A stretch of DNA of 63,907 nt from Aureobasidium sp. EXF-3400 (GCA_024195585.1 SWBL01000307.1:1-63907), one strand, 5' to 3'. Shown: positions 21,205 through 32,741, counted from the first letter of the stretch. A program made the numbers and translations. The notes: generated by a model from the letters alone, not told the origin.

Positions 21205-23069
21205 CTATGAGATCACGACATCCAATATCGCACCTACTTTCTCTTTCTTTACTATATTTATCGCATCCTGGAGCGCCGAAGACAGCTCCTGCTCGCGCTC
21301 TACTCGAAGCCCCCACATACTGTTCCCCGATGCAGCTTTCGCAATGCCGACGTGATCGGGTCGTACGGTTTTTAGATGGTTCTTGTATAAACCATCCTGG
21401 TTGCTTGCTGCCGCACCATGAGGGTGTACATCGTCGACGCACATCCTAGTAGCGTTCCATCCGCCGTTGTTTATGACTATCGTCAAGAACGGTGTTTGGT
21501 GTCCAGCAGCATCCAAGAATGCGACAGCGGGGTTCGAGAACATATAGGCACCGTCACCGATTACGCAACAAACAAGAGGGGCCTTGGACTCTGAGCCATG
21601 GTTCTGCGATTCCGGACTGACGGTAACGTTGCGCGATCTCAAGGCGAGTTTCATACCGATCGATGCTCCCACAGCCCAACCAAGACCGCTGCCACCCTTA
21701 GTGAAGAACGTCCCCGGCTTATTGAGCTGGAGCTGTTCCAAGAGGCGGCTTTGGTTTGTGACGGCGTCGGCTACGAAAATCGTTCCCTCCGAGAGACGGG
21801 TGCGCAGAGCTTCGAACAGCAGATCAGCATGGATGGCATTATCATCCCTCTTGAGCGCAAGATCATGAAGGATCCCCAATCCTTTCGCGTGACTACTCTG
21901 ACGGGTTTTCTTGGCTGATGAGTCTTCTCTTTCACCATCGAGCGTGTTGCAGATCGATTCCAGAGCGGACTTGCACTCGACCTGGAATGTATAATCAGCT
22001 CCAAGATCGAACTGCTTCATATAGTCCTTGCGAGTGTCGAAGTCAAGATGCCAGATTGCGGCTGTGTGCGCTGGACAGATCTTTGATGGTATCCATGGCA
22101 CGTCGCAATCGAGAATCAGTATGAGGTCGGCAGAGGCAATGGCCGATCTTGCACCCGTTCTCGGTGATATCCAAGCGGGATCGCCGGCCGGGAAGGACAT
22201 GTATCTGGCTTCCGAATCCATTACTCGCAATGATGGTACCACTCTTGTCAGTCTCTGGAGTTGCGTGACTGCATCGTGGTCGCGGCCGAGATATCCAGTC
22301 ACCACGAGAGGGCTTTTGGCTTCAATCAGTGCCTGAGCCAGCTGCTTTGCATAGCCGTCCGGAAGCTCGCCTGCGCAATGGCTCGTGATAGACTTGTGCA
22401 CTGAATTCGCAGGTCTGGTCGTACCTGCTGCCAGGACTTCTCGGGAGGCTGTCAGGTAGACGGGCCCGGGTATACCTGTTGTGGCCATAAGTTTGGCCCG
22501 GAATATAACCCTCCCAATGTCATCGTGAATCGCCAGACTGTAGGTGTAGCGGCTATAAGGCCTCACAAGATCTCCCTGCCCATGAACATCTTGGTACCAC
22601 TGAACTGGCTCTGAGCGACAACCATGCACTCCACTCATAGTAGTGGGCGCTTCTCCAGCTATGATTATCATTGGTACCTTACCACTTGAGGCATTGTGTA
22701 GGCCTTGACCAAGTGCTGCGGTCCCGACATCAACGTGTACAAGAACGCATTGCGCTCTGCCAGTCTTTCGAGTATAGCCGTCCGCAGCAGATATGGCCAA
22801 GAACTATCGCTTGGTCAGACATGTAATATCGCAGTATTCTCGGACTCACCTACCTCATGATTGAAGACCAGTAGTTCTGGCGAGGTTTTGCCATCCTTCT
22901 TGCGCTTGTGAAAAGCTTCGATGAGACTGGGATGGTCGGAGCCTAGAACGGAGAAAACATAGTCGACTCCTTCCTGCGAGCATATCAGAGGTGATAGAAT
23001 TGGTCCAAGTCGTCCAAGACATACCGCTTCCAGGCTTTCCAGCACGAGGTCCGCATTGGTAGTGCTCAT
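21205..23069 (-). CDS. Thiamine-diphosphate-dependent enzyme (acetolactate synthase/benzoylformate decarboxylase family)
   Basis: Decarboxylates a 2-oxo acid, or joins one to an aldehyde, using ThDP. Three exons are 23069-23025, 22973-22854 and 22803-21205. Introns are 22974-23024 (GTATGT...GCAG) and 22804-22853 (GTAGGT...ATAG). The protein is about 587 aa, the usual size for the family. The cofactor-activating Glu is residue 55 (FNHE). The Pyr domain continues with SAADGYTRKTGRAQ, the central domain lies in the middle, and the PP domain carries GDGAYMFSN...INNGGWN near 470-500, the GDG-x(~25)-NN Mg/ThDP motif. All key residues are present. A divergent organic-anion transporter lies 0.7 kb away, which suggests use on an imported carboxylate. 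Exact substrate unknown. Confidence 0.9.
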
Positions 23070-23151
23070 GTTGTACGAAAAAACTTTGTGGTCTGAGATC
23101 GTGGGGCCTGGAAAGCACCAGCTATATTCGTGTCGCACGGAAGACGGCACG

Positions 23152-23232
23152 TTCAGTATATTGCAATGCATTCAGTCTATTGCAATGCATTCAGTTTATT
23201 GCAATGCATTCAGTTTATTGCAATGCATTGAG
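23152..23232. repeat. 19-bp tandem repeat, about 4 copies, in a bidirectional promoter
   Basis: The unit TTGCAATGCATTCAGTYTA is repeated at 23161-23179, 23180-23198, 23199-23217 and partly at 23218-23232, with a truncated copy before. Each unit contains the palindromes ATTGCAAT and ATGCAT. It lies 80-165 bp upstream of the ThDP enzyme start. Confidence 0.9.
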
Positions 23233-23797
23233 GATCGCAAGGCTCACGGAGATCAGACATGTATTCGTCATGGCTAAGTGACCGGTGTGAAATTGCTGAT
23301 CTCTCCATTGGACTGCATACGTGACAAGGAGCTGAACACATCATGCAGTATGCAGTATGCAGTAAAGATGCCAAAGCCCGTGCGAAAAATTGAGGAGTGC
23401 TCGCAGTCGACAAGACTGGCGATATTGCCCCCTCAATGATCAGTAAACGACAACCGGTGAGAGAAAGGGAGCTTGTATGTGTGATAATGCACGCGCATGA
23501 GGCTTGACTAATCAGCTCGCGACATCAGGCACGCGGGTGAAATTCGTCGATGTTCTGGCGCACACCGGCATGATAACGCCTGCAGATTGCAGTCTGGCAG
23601 AGCAAAGCGAAACTATCTGAAGCGACGATCCTCACATTGCATTGCGGATGGCAGAGTCGCATGGTATCTTGCCCCCCGCTCGTCTGCAGAGGGTGCGACG
23701 GATCCTTATGACACTGAGTTATCAATCAGTTTTATAGACCCACGCCTGCGGCCTGTCGCACGATCAGATTTTGTTCCATCCGAGCCTTGTCGCAAAA
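23233..23797. other. Divergent promoter region
   Basis: Rest of the 728-bp region between the ThDP enzyme gene and the anion symporter gene. It includes a small ATGCAGT triplication at about 23343-23364. No gene is seen. Confidence 0.5.
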
Positions 23798-25402
23798 ATG
23801 GCCAAAGAATCGCATACCATCCGTGACATCGAGAATATGTCGGCACGTCCATCTCAACACGAAATCACGAGTTCAGCCTCCGAGATCGAGCGACGCGTTC
23901 GACGTCGACTTGATTTCAAAATCCTGCCAATACTATGCTTTTTCATGTTCGTGTCCTTCTTGGATCGCGGTAACATAGGAAACGCGAAAATTCAGGGCAT
24001 GACAGAGCAGCTACATATGCGAGGAAACGACTACAACATAGCCGTCTTGCTCTTTACTGTCGCATACATCATCTTCGGACTGCCTGCGACCTTGATCTTC
24101 AAGAAGACTGGAACTCAAAGTTTGAGTGTCATGATGTTTTTATGGGGTATTGCCGTCAAAGTTCAAGAGATTTACAGTAGAGTGTGCAAGCTGATGTTGT
24201 ATCATAGGAGTATGTGTGGTTGGTGAGGGACTGGTCAAGACATCGGCGCAACTCCAAGCGCTACGCTTCTTGATGGGCATGTTCGAGTCGGGATTCGTCC
24301 CTGGCTGTGCCTACCTGCTCAGTTCCTACTACACGCAGGACGAATTCCTGCTCAGGTATTGTTTGTTCTTCAGCATGGCTATCCTTGCAGGTGCTTTCAA
24401 CGGTGTGAGTACGCTAAGGCAGGAGCATCACTTCCAAACTCTTCCTAACGAATATTAAACAGCTTCTTGCGACTGTCTTCTCGTTGATGAAGGGGCTGGG
24501 TGGCTACTCAGGTATGTATGCGCCTGTGATCATGAACCAGAATTTCACTGATGGTGTCGAAGGCTGGCGCTGGATTTTCATCATGGAGGGACTACTGACT
24601 ATACTGGCAAGTCTCCTGAGTGTATTCTTCATCGTTCCGTTCCCGGAGCAGAACAACATGTTTCCCGAGAAAGAGAAAGCGTGTCTTCTGGCGCGCAAAG
24701 CAGATGAAGAGGTCGAAGATAGCGATGAGTCCGTATGGAAGCATACACTCGCAGCTTGTCGCGACCCCAAAGTCTGGCTGTCGTGAGTGTAACATGTTCT
24801 GTCTAAAAGGTGGAGACTTATTGCGAAACAGGATTCTTATCTATTTTGGAGCCGAAGAGAATGCTTCTGGAACAGTGGCTTTCCAACCAACTGTTCTGAA
24901 AGGTCTTGGCTACTCATCGACCTCTGCTCAGGTACACTCGATTCCAATATACATGACGGCGTGGGTCATCATGCTGGTGTGTAGCATGATCAGTTTGCGC
25001 ATCGGAAAGCGGTATCTGTTCATCCTGTGTGGCTGTATGCTAAACATGGTAGGCCTTGCCATCGAGCTAGCTCAACCACGGGAACAAGGCGCAAGGTACC
25101 TCGGGCTATTTTTCCTGACCACCGGAAGCTACATCGTGATGCCAATCACAGTGGTGTTACTTTCGATCAATGTGAAGAAAGGCTACCAGCGAGCAGCTGC
25201 TCTGGGACTCCTCGCTCCCATAGGTAACTGCGGAGCCATCTTGAGCTCCAACGTCTTCGTCACATCAGAGGCTCCCGTCTACCGCACTGGCTTTGCGACA
25301 GGTCTGGGGGTCAACTGTGTGAGCCTGATCGGAATAATCGCACTTGTTTTGTATCTTTCGATGAAGAATCGCAAGTCAGCTGGGAAGAGGTTTTACATCT
25401 AG
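23798..25402 (+). CDS. MFS anion:cation symporter (allantoate/nicotinate permease-like)
   Basis: Imports small carboxylates such as nicotinate, allantoate, pantothenate or tartrate in characterised relatives (Dal5/Tna1 family). Four exons are 23798-24146, 24208-24404, 24463-24782 and 24832-25402, with introns of 61, 58 and 49 bp. All joins restore family sequence: LWGVCVVGEGLVKT, GAFNGLLATVFSLM and VWLSILIYFGAEE. The protein is 478 aa with 12 membrane segments. Marks are FKILPILCFFMFVSFLDRGN in TM1, RFLMGMFESGFVPG in TM4 and GWRWIFIMEG in TM6. It is divergent from the ThDP enzyme gene and shares its promoter, so co-regulation is likely. Confidence 0.9.
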
Positions 25403-25946
25403 TCTCGAGTCAATGTCTCATCCAGCTAGCTGACTCTGTTGATTGTCTTGGGGTCGTATCAGAATCTCGATGCACACTGCGTGGAGTTTTGCAAGAAGTT
25501 TCGTACAGCCGGGGAGACGCACTGCGAATAATCAAAAGTAGCTGAGATTCATGCGCAAAAACCTGTTTCTCTGGCGAACGTTGGGCTGAATCGCTGCTTT
25601 TCTGATCCCCGGCATCGTGTTCGAGTTGGAGATGTATGCGACGCTCAAACGGTAGCATTTGTTCGGGGCGAGTGTTGCGGCGCTTTGTAAGCTCGAAGCT
25701 GCCCTTCTCCGCATTCCCAATCAGTCAATTGCAGTGACATTTTCCTAGTGACATCCGCCAAATACATGACGCGGCAGCACAACTAGGCTCTGACAGGCTT
25801 AGTATTGGCCGCGCGCGCAACGTTTATTTTGATAATCAACAGCATATATGGTCGGGGTTCGCACGACGTTATTCGAACCTTGACTTGCGGTTTTCGGACA
25901 GCTGAAGCAAACTTGGAAGGCTTCAACACCTCGGCTTTTATCCAAC
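25403..25946. other. Intergenic
   Basis: Between the symporter and the AIM6-like gene, on the same strand. No gene or notable repeat is seen. Confidence 0.55.
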
Positions 25947-27318
25947 ATGGGCGTCAAACCACTAGACCCTATCATGGAGGAGCTAATTCGTCTCGAGACT
26001 CTGGTTGATGGAGAGGATGAATCGAACGAGTACGGGATCAATCGTACCTTCCGAAAGTCGAGGCGGCGTCCCTTCTTGGGAGGATTCAACCGCGGGCACA
26101 TCAGAGATGTCGAGAGGTCTGCCATCGACTCCTCATCACATCTACAATTCAGCGTCCGTGGCTGGGGCTGTCGAAGACTGGCGCGCTCGATCTTCGCAAG
26201 TGCCGTGGGATTCTTCATTGCCATGTGAGAATGCGCTTTCGGAAGTGTTTATAATCCTAGACTAAATCGATGACAGGCTTCTCTTCCAGATTGTGGTGTC
26301 ATCAGCGTTATTTTATGGAGATTTGCGTGATGACTTCGACGAAGTCTTCTCAGACCCGTCGCGTGTGCTTCCGGAGCCGTTTGATCCACGACGTGAAGCC
26401 TTTCTACGCAACGTACTGCCCGTGCCGTGCCACTCGCACAATGACTACTGGCGCCGGACACCGCTGTACGCCGCCTTGGGATCCGGATGTATCAGCATCG
26501 AGGCGGACGTGTGGCTTTTCGACGATGACCTCTTTGTAGGCCACAACATCGGGAGCTTAACCAGGGATGCGACGCTGGACTCGATGTATATCAAGCCGCT
26601 AGAGCGAGTGCTGCGGGTCATGAACGCAAATTCACAGGTCGGTAACGTGAGCACGGGCGGCAAACAAGGCGTCTTCAGTGTAGACCCAGATCAGACGCTT
26701 GTGCTCCTCATTGATTTCAAGAACCATCCCCATGAGATATATTCGAAGCTGGACAAAGACCTGCAGGTTTTGCGGGAGGCCCAGTGGCTCACCCACTGGA
26801 ATGGTACGCACCGCGTCGAGAGGCCTATCACCATCGTGGCTTCTGGCTACGCCCCATTCGAGCTGATTGCCGCTAATGATAGCTACCGTGATATCTTCCT
26901 CGACGCTCCCCTGACTTCTCTGGCCTCAGATAGCGACCCCGCTGTCCCGAATCCTGCGGCTGAGCTCCATACAGCCCACAGCAACCCGTTCTACCCTGGC
27001 CCCGATCTTCTGCGCTACAAGTACAACCCCAGCAATTCGTGGTACGCATCCAGCGATTTCAAAGCTGATGGTGGCATCTTGTCGAACTTTGCGATAACGT
27101 CTCCACAACTCAGGAGTCTCGCGGACCACATGCGTATGGCCAGAGCCCGAGGGTTGATCCCAAGATACTGGGGCACGCCTCGTTGGCCACGCACCCTGCG
27201 CGATCAAATCTGGGAGGTACTGCTGCAAGAAGGCGTGGGCATCCTGAATGTCGATGATTTGAGGGCGGCGAGGAAGGGGTCCTGGGGTCATTGGAAGAAA
27301 CGTAGCGGGAACTCGTAG
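25947..27318 (+). CDS. AIM6-like membrane-anchored phosphodiesterase (PLC/GDPD-like)
   Basis: Exon 1 is 25947-26224, the intron is 26225-26276 (GTGAGA...ACAG), and exon 2 is 26277-27318, giving 439 aa. A basic cytosolic N-tail is followed by one membrane helix at about 80-106 and a TIM-barrel-like domain. Conserved family blocks are PCHSHNDYWRRTPLYAAL (about 143-160), SIEADVWLFDD, LFVGHN and LVLLIDFKN. These keep the His, Glu and Asp residues expected for a GDPD/PLC-type active site. Yeast Aim6 has no proven reaction (its name comes from a mitochondrial inheritance screen), so function remains inferred. Its C-terminal blocks (GGILSNFAITSPQ and RYWGTPRWPRTLRDQIW) also fit the family. Confidence 0.88.
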
Positions 27319-27527
27319 TCACAGTGTCGTTTGGTGAATTTACAGTCCTGGCACTCTATCCTAGACCTCCTGGTTGGAAGATCCACAGTTCCTCAAAATG
27401 CTTACTAGTGATATTATAGTATTCTCAAAACGTATACTTCTATTCGTTCAACACAAACTGATTTGTCTATCAGTTGACGTCACAGTCAAATGCGGCCCTT
27501 GGAAGCAGAATCAACCCATCATCTGCA

Positions 27528-29372
27528 TCATCTATCGTCTAGACTAGTTTCCAGACCAAGCTGCATGCCAACCACTGCCTCCGCTCCAAGAACTTGGGAG
27601 CACTCGTCTGATACAGAAGGCACAAAGACTTTATGATCTATCTCTTGGCCGAGGCCTTGGTATCTCCAGTTCGTGACGTATGCTTTGACTGTAGCATTGT
27701 CGCCTTTGCCATTAGTGGTTGCGTATGCACCGACAAGGGTACCGGTAAAGTCTCCCATGCCACCGCTTAACAGTGACGCTCGTGCTTGGCCCATCAAGAT
27801 TGACTGCCATGGTGTAACGACCGAGGAAGCAGATAATGAGTAGTGGGTTGAGTTTTGGGCTTCCACCATCAGGCGAATGGGGTTCTTGGTCCATGCCTGC
27901 GGAACAGGAATCACATTCGTTGGAGGGGCTTCGGTCTTGTCGAGACTGCCACCAGATGTGACTACAAATCGTAAGTGAGGAGCGAGGGTTGAGTTGGTGG
28001 AAGATTTATCAGCTGCATTAATCGGTAGCATGACGATTCCAAGGTTGATGTTCTGGGCCTGGTTCAAGAAAGCAGTCACACCCGCTTCTTCATCCAGGGC
28101 TTGAGGCTCGAAATCGATATCTACACTGTACTGGAACAAAGTATCTGTTTGACGGCGCATGATCAGCGTGAAACGGTGGATGTCGAACCCAGCGATAAAA
28201 TTGAATGCTCCAGTATGTATGCTTCCGTTCGAAGGTGTCAGCTCGAGTGTGTTCGGATGACCAGCAGGCGATATCTGGAAGCTCGAACGATTTGGCCATC
28301 GCCAGTAGCCGAAGTGAGCGGGAATGGTTGAGTTGGGTGCAAAATGATACACGTCAGGGTCACTGACGAACGTGCCATTTCCTGGAGTCTTGCGATCACA
28401 TGGTAGCGACCAAGTGCTCTCAACACCGCGGACGGGAGAGAATGTCGGCCAGTCGCTCTTGGGCCACGTCACCGGAGTGAGAGACATCTCGCGGCCCATG
28501 GGATATGTCAAAGCGGCGGGACCAGATCTCCATGAGAGCATGGCTGCCCACCAGCTGCCTCTACTATCTTGGAAGAGGTCTGCATGGCCAATGTTCTGGA
28601 AAAACTCGTTGGTACGACGATTGGTCAGAACAGGGTTGTTCTCATAGCTCTGGTAGGGGCCGGTGATGTTTCTAGACCGTGCGATGATGACGGTGTGATT
28701 GACTCCGGATCCGCCTTCCGCAGCGAGGATGTAATAATAGCCATCTTTCTTGTACATGTGCGGACCCTCGAGAAAATCTGCCCCTGCAGTACCATTGTAG
28801 ATGTTGACAGGAGAAGAAAGTTCCCCAGTTGTCAAATCAACTCGCTGCAGATTCAAACCTGCACTTGTGACATATGCAGTACCGTCCGTGTCCCAAAAAA
28901 GATCGGGGTCAATGTATTCGGCATCGTAGCGAATGGGATCGCTCCATGAGTCCGAGTCATAGATATCCGAAGTTCTGAAGATGAGACCAGTGCTCTTGCC
29001 GTCAACGTTGTGCTTGTAAACAGTGATGATGTAGAAAACCTTCTTGTGATAGCGTATCGTAGCAGCCCAGATACCATCGGATTGCGGAATCGATTGCATG
29101 AAGTCGGATACCTGTGACTCACGCGACAGAGCGTGGCTGACAAGCTTAAAGTTTACCAGATCTGCACTAGCATAGATTGGTAGACCGGGTGTCAGCATAA
29201 AGGTCGATGAGGTGCAGAAGACTTGATTGTGGTGTTGCTCAGGAACAAACACGCAGCTCGGATCGCTATGCCATCCGGGTAGTGCTGGGTTTATGCGAGT
29301 TTGGTTTTGCAAGTGATTGGCAAAAGTCTTGCCTGTAGCCAAGGCGAAAAAGAGGAGCGCAAGGTGCAACAT
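27528..29372 (-). CDS. Secreted GH43 beta-xylosidase/alpha-L-arabinofuranosidase-like enzyme
   Basis: A single exon of 614 aa. The signal peptide is MLHLALLFFALATGKTFA. The five-bladed propeller carries the three GH43 acids: base Asp in GWHSDPS (about 37), modulator Asp in YIDPDLFWD and acid Glu in FLEGPHMY. A C-terminal beta-sandwich typical of GH43 xylosidases follows, recognised by LIMRRQTDTLFQYSVDIDF and DEEAGVTAFLNQAQ. All catalytic residues are present. Several NxS/T sites suit a secreted glycoprotein. It releases xylose or arabinose from plant hemicellulose in characterised relatives. It sits inside the catabolic block but may be an unrelated neighbour. Confidence 0.92.
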   Translation of the reverse strand: MLHLALLFFALATGKTFANHLQNQTRINPALPGWHSDPSCVFVPEQHHNQVFCTSSTFMLTPGLPIYASADLVNFKLVSHALSRESQVSDFMQSIPQSDGIWAATIRYHKKVFYIITVYKHNVDGKSTGLIFRTSDIYDSDSWSDPIRYDAEYIDPDLFWDTDGTAYVTSAGLNLQRVDLTTGELSSPVNIYNGTAGADFLEGPHMYKKDGYYYILAAEGGSGVNHTVIIARSRNITGPYQSYENNPVLTNRRTNEFFQNIGHADLFQDSRGSWWAAMLSWRSGPAALTYPMGREMSLTPVTWPKSDWPTFSPVRGVESTWSLPCDRKTPGNGTFVSDPDVYHFAPNSTIPAHFGYWRWPNRSSFQISPAGHPNTLELTPSNGSIHTGAFNFIAGFDIHRFTLIMRRQTDTLFQYSVDIDFEPQALDEEAGVTAFLNQAQNINLGIVMLPINAADKSSTNSTLAPHLRFVVTSGGSLDKTEAPPTNVIPVPQAWTKNPIRLMVEAQNSTHYSLSASSVVTPWQSILMGQARASLLSGGMGDFTGTLVGAYATTNGKGDNATVKAYVTNWRYQGLGQEIDHKVFVPSVSDECSQVLGAEAVVGMQLGLETSLDDR

Positions 29373-29928
29373 TGCTTGTGAACAATGGAGTGAGGACTTA
29401 TATCAGTAGCAAGTCAGTCCTCAAGTCTTATATACCTCAAGCACAGTGGCGGTGCAGTGTGACATAGTTTAGACGTAAGCAAAGATTCGTCCCGATACGC
29501 AATACGCATTTGTATACGCAGTACGCCCAATGGTTTACTCCCTCCACTCGATCGCGGTCCGACCTAGAGAAACTATATATACCAGGGGAATTCGCATATG
29601 AAGGGCGAGGACATAAGGCGCGTTCTAGCCAGTGCGTGACGAAAGCTCCTAAATCGACACTGCTTGGCAAGGATCTTCATTTGTTTATGTGTTGCCGTTG
29701 TTACGTACAACGACATCGAAACACGACGCATTCTAGGCGACATCATTCTTGGTAAATCCTCGTCTATTAGGGTGGAGAAGTCAACAAACATGGAGATATA
29801 TAGTACTATGCTTACCTCCAGGTATCAAAATTCTGCCATCGTCAGGTAAGTAGATGTGGAACATGGCAGTTAGTCTTTACGAAGAAGAGGAACAAGCGAT
29901 GAAGAGCATCCTATGGAGCAAGACTAAT
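29373..29928. other. Intergenic, promoter of GH43 gene
   Basis: Contains a TATATATA run at about 29573-29580, roughly 200 bp upstream of the GH43 ATG. No gene is seen. Confidence 0.5.
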
Positions 29929-30893
29929 TCACATACGGGCAATTTGTAACTCGGTCCTGTACCAATTCTGCATTGCCCGAATGTCGTAGCTCATAGCTAT
30001 TGTATCAAACACCCTGAGATGCTCACTGCCTTCAGTTCCGTTGTTTGAAAGTCGACCAACCCACTTGCCATGCTTTCTAGCTGCTGCTACGATGCTGTCG
30101 ATTGCATCGAGATATTCAGGCTCGTTGCCCTTTGCAGGTACGTATCCAAGGACTGACAAGGCAAGATCATTAGGGCCGATGAAAACCATGTCTATGTCCT
30201 TGTTATCAGCCTGACCATCTTCGAATTGTTGGGCGTCAGATCATCTCACTTACCAATGCCTGGGACCGCGCAGATAGCATCGACATTCTCCACACCAGAT
30301 CTTGACTCGATTTGAACACAGACAATGATTGTCTCATTAGCTTCCTTCATGTATCTGGCCATATCGATGCCGTGGGCTATAGCTGGAAATGCGGAACCTT
30401 GTCCACGAAACCCCTCGGGAGGAAACTTCGTATAAGATACAATAGTGCTAGCCTCTTCCGCGGTGCTAATTTGAGGCACGACTATGCCGCTTGATAGTCC
30501 TTTTCAGTAAGAGACGTAGCAAGGCTATAACCGACTTACTGTGCGCCAGTATCTAGAGCCCTTTTGATGAGATCGGAATGAGCCATGCGAAGGCGAACAA
30601 GGGGGGATACTCCCATCGCAGCAATGGCTGCTGTGGCGTTGTGCATATTATCGTCGCTGATATTGCCATGCTCGCAATCAATGATGATGGCCTGTATATC
30701 TTTCAGCATCAGACCTTGTCGCTGGCAAGAAAGTAACACAAACGTCGAGACCAGTCTGAGCCACCATCTGGGCTGTACGAAAAGACGAAAGGCCCATAAA
30801 GGTCATTACTGGTTTCGAGCCTGCTCGCAGGGCATTGAGTAGACGCAATTGTGGGTTATGGATCTTGCTCGTGAAAAGTAAACCATACGACAT
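29929..30893 (-). CDS. HpcH/HpaI-family class II aldolase
   Basis: Cleaves 4-hydroxy-2-oxo acids to pyruvate plus an aldehyde, using a divalent metal. Four exons are 30893-30744, 30691-30540, 30489-30254 and 30191-29929, with introns of 52, 50 and 62 bp (donors GTTTGT, GTAAGT, GTAAGT). The 266-aa product matches the usual length of about 260. Landmarks are AIIIDCEHGN (catalytic His/Glu region), LVRLRMAH, RALDTGAHGIVVPQ, PPEGFRGQG (substrate-binding Arg/Gly loop), VQIES (metal Glu) and FIGPNDLALS (metal Asp). All joins restore these motifs. The family is mainly bacterial, but three introns here argue for long residence in the fungus. Likely substrate is an aldol such as 4-hydroxy-2-oxoglutarate or a deoxy-oxo-sugar acid. 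Confidence 0.92.
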
Positions 30894-31385
30894 AATGAGC
30901 GCGATAGCCTGAGTCGAGTGGGATACTTTGGTCTCCAGCTGAAATACACTCTGCAGTGGGACAAAAGCAGAAGAGTGGTAACGAGAAATCAATGATGCAT
31001 ATTGCAAACAGGTATAGAGAACTTATACATTAGTACCAGTGGGACAAGGTGCACGCAGAACCTTGCTGACTTCGGGAAAAGTACGAGCCGTCGGCGTGTG
31101 AAGAATTTTTGCCGAAATGTGGTTCCTTGCACACAACGTCCCTTCAATCCTGCATTCCGCATTGTACCTTACTCGAAACCACACGATCGTACGGTAGGGA
31201 CCTCTGATACTGCGTCCATCAATTAACACTTTGCACGGCATAACACACTTCACTTGCGCGGATCCTGTAGTTGGATATGCTCACTCGAACAACATGGACG
31301 TTCACATTCTCATACATCCCATTTTGACAATTCATATTCTCCTTGCGACAGTAATGCTCAAGCTTTCTGCAGAAAAGACCATTTC
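30894..31385. other. Intergenic
   Basis: Between the HpaI aldolase gene and the RraA fusion gene, both minus strand. No gene is seen. Confidence 0.55.
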
Positions 31386-32741
31386 TCACTCCTTGCGCTG
31401 CAGTGTATGATAACCAAGCTTCTTGCGTGCCTTAGCAATGGTGGCTCCGCTCGCAATTAATCTACGAATCCCGGCTTCACTCTCCTCAATCTTGCTTGCA
31501 ATCCCGGCTACCTCTCGAGCACGATGACGAGGAACGACGACAACACCGTTGGCATCAGCAATCACAATGTCGCGTGGACTCACACGCACATTACCAATAG
31601 CAACCGGATCATTCACGCCTCCAACTTCGACGCGGTCTTTCCCGGTCCGCATCCAACGTCCCTTGGTGAAGAGAGGGTAGTTGTCGCTAAGAGCGCGATC
31701 CACGTCACGACAAACACCGTCAATGATTGTTCCAGCTATGCCTCGTAGTCCCGCATACTGGGTCATGATATCTCCCCAGACGGTGCAATCTGTGCGGCCT
31801 TGATTGTCGATTACCACAAAATCTCCAACGGCGACGTCGTCGATGAAATCACCAACACTACCAGGTGGGTCGCTGGCAGGGACATAGCGTACAGTATAGG
31901 CAGGTCCGACAGTGGGCTTCCTGTAGTTTGTCAAAGGCATGATGTCGAAGGCTTGTCCTGATATGCCGAGCCTGTCGAGAGCATCGGAAACGCAAGGGGT
32001 ATCCGAATCTGCAAACAATGCAACCAACTCTTTGTCTTCGTCGCTAGCTTGCTTGAGATTACCCTCGGGAGCAGTGCCGGAGCATCTAGGGTGAATCTCC
32101 TCGAATTGTGTGTCGTGCATAACCTCTGAAACATGACGGCCGGATCGCACAGCCTCGACCATGGCTGTCTGACGATGATCGATACGTTCGCCGAGATCCA
32201 CAATATCCCCGATGCTAGAGGCAGGAATAAAGACTGTGCCGCATCTATCGGCAATAACGTAGTCGTCTTGATTAACCGTGACTCCTTGCACCTGCAATGG
32301 CGAGCCGGAGCTGTATTGCACCAGCCGATTGCGCGCGCTGATCATCGTTACACCGCGGCCGAAGACTGGGAAGGCAATGTCGCGGCTACCATCGATATCA
32401 CGACTCATACCATCGATGACAGTGCCACGGATATGCTTGATCTGGGACGCGTTCGCGAGGATGTCACCCCAGCAGGAGATGCCATGGATTCCACCAGCGA
32501 TTACGAGCACACGATCATCGGTCGTGACTTGATCTATCACAGGAGAGATCATGTGGACTGCTGGGGCAGCTGCCGTCTTAGCCCCCACCTCCACAGTACT
32601 TGCTCGTCCGACTATCTTGGGACAGTCCCAAAGTGGCTGGAGTCCGTAGGTGGCGCCTTGGAGGCCGAGAAAGTCCAGAGCATCGGATACAGTGTTGGTA
32701 TCGAGCGCGAAGAGTCTGTCGAGGATGCTGCGGTCGGTCAT
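31386..32741 (-). CDS. Two-domain RraA-like aldolase/decarboxylase (tandem fusion)
   Basis: A single exon of 451 aa with two complete RraA-like domains in a row, about 1-215 and 238-445, joined by a short linker. Single-domain relatives (4-hydroxy-4-methyl-2-oxoglutarate aldolase, oxaloacetate decarboxylase) are about 160-240 aa. Domain 1 has CWGDILANAS then GTVIDGMSRDID; domain 2 has VWGDIMTQYA then GTIIDGVCRDVD. Both keep the Arg-Asp pair and upstream Asp that bind metal and substrate in characterised enzymes, so both could be active. VSDALDFLGL and VSDALDRLGI open the two domains. It stands next to a second, unrelated aldolase gene on the same strand. The lack of introns contrasts with its neighbours. 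Confidence 0.92.
   Translation of the reverse strand: MTDRSILDRLFALDTNTVSDALDFLGLQGATYGLQPLWDCPKIVGRASTVEVGAKTAAAPAVHMISPVIDQVTTDDRVLVIAGGIHGISCWGDILANASQIKHIRGTVIDGMSRDIDGSRDIAFPVFGRGVTMISARNRLVQYSSGSPLQVQGVTVNQDDYVIADRCGTVFIPASSIGDIVDLGERIDHRQTAMVEAVRSGRHVSEVMHDTQFEEIHPRCSGTAPEGNLKQASDEDKELVALFADSDTPCVSDALDRLGISGQAFDIMPLTNYRKPTVGPAYTVRYVPASDPPGSVGDFIDDVAVGDFVVIDNQGRTDCTVWGDIMTQYAGLRGIAGTIIDGVCRDVDRALSDNYPLFTKGRWMRTGKDRVEVGGVNDPVAIGNVRVSPRDIVIADANGVVVVPRHRAREVAGIASKIEESEAGIRRLIASGATIAKARKKLGYHTLQRKE

Noticed and set aside
29929..30893. Fragmented aldolase pseudogene
   Set aside because: Four pieces in different frames join through three consensus introns into a full-length HpaI protein with all metal ligands.
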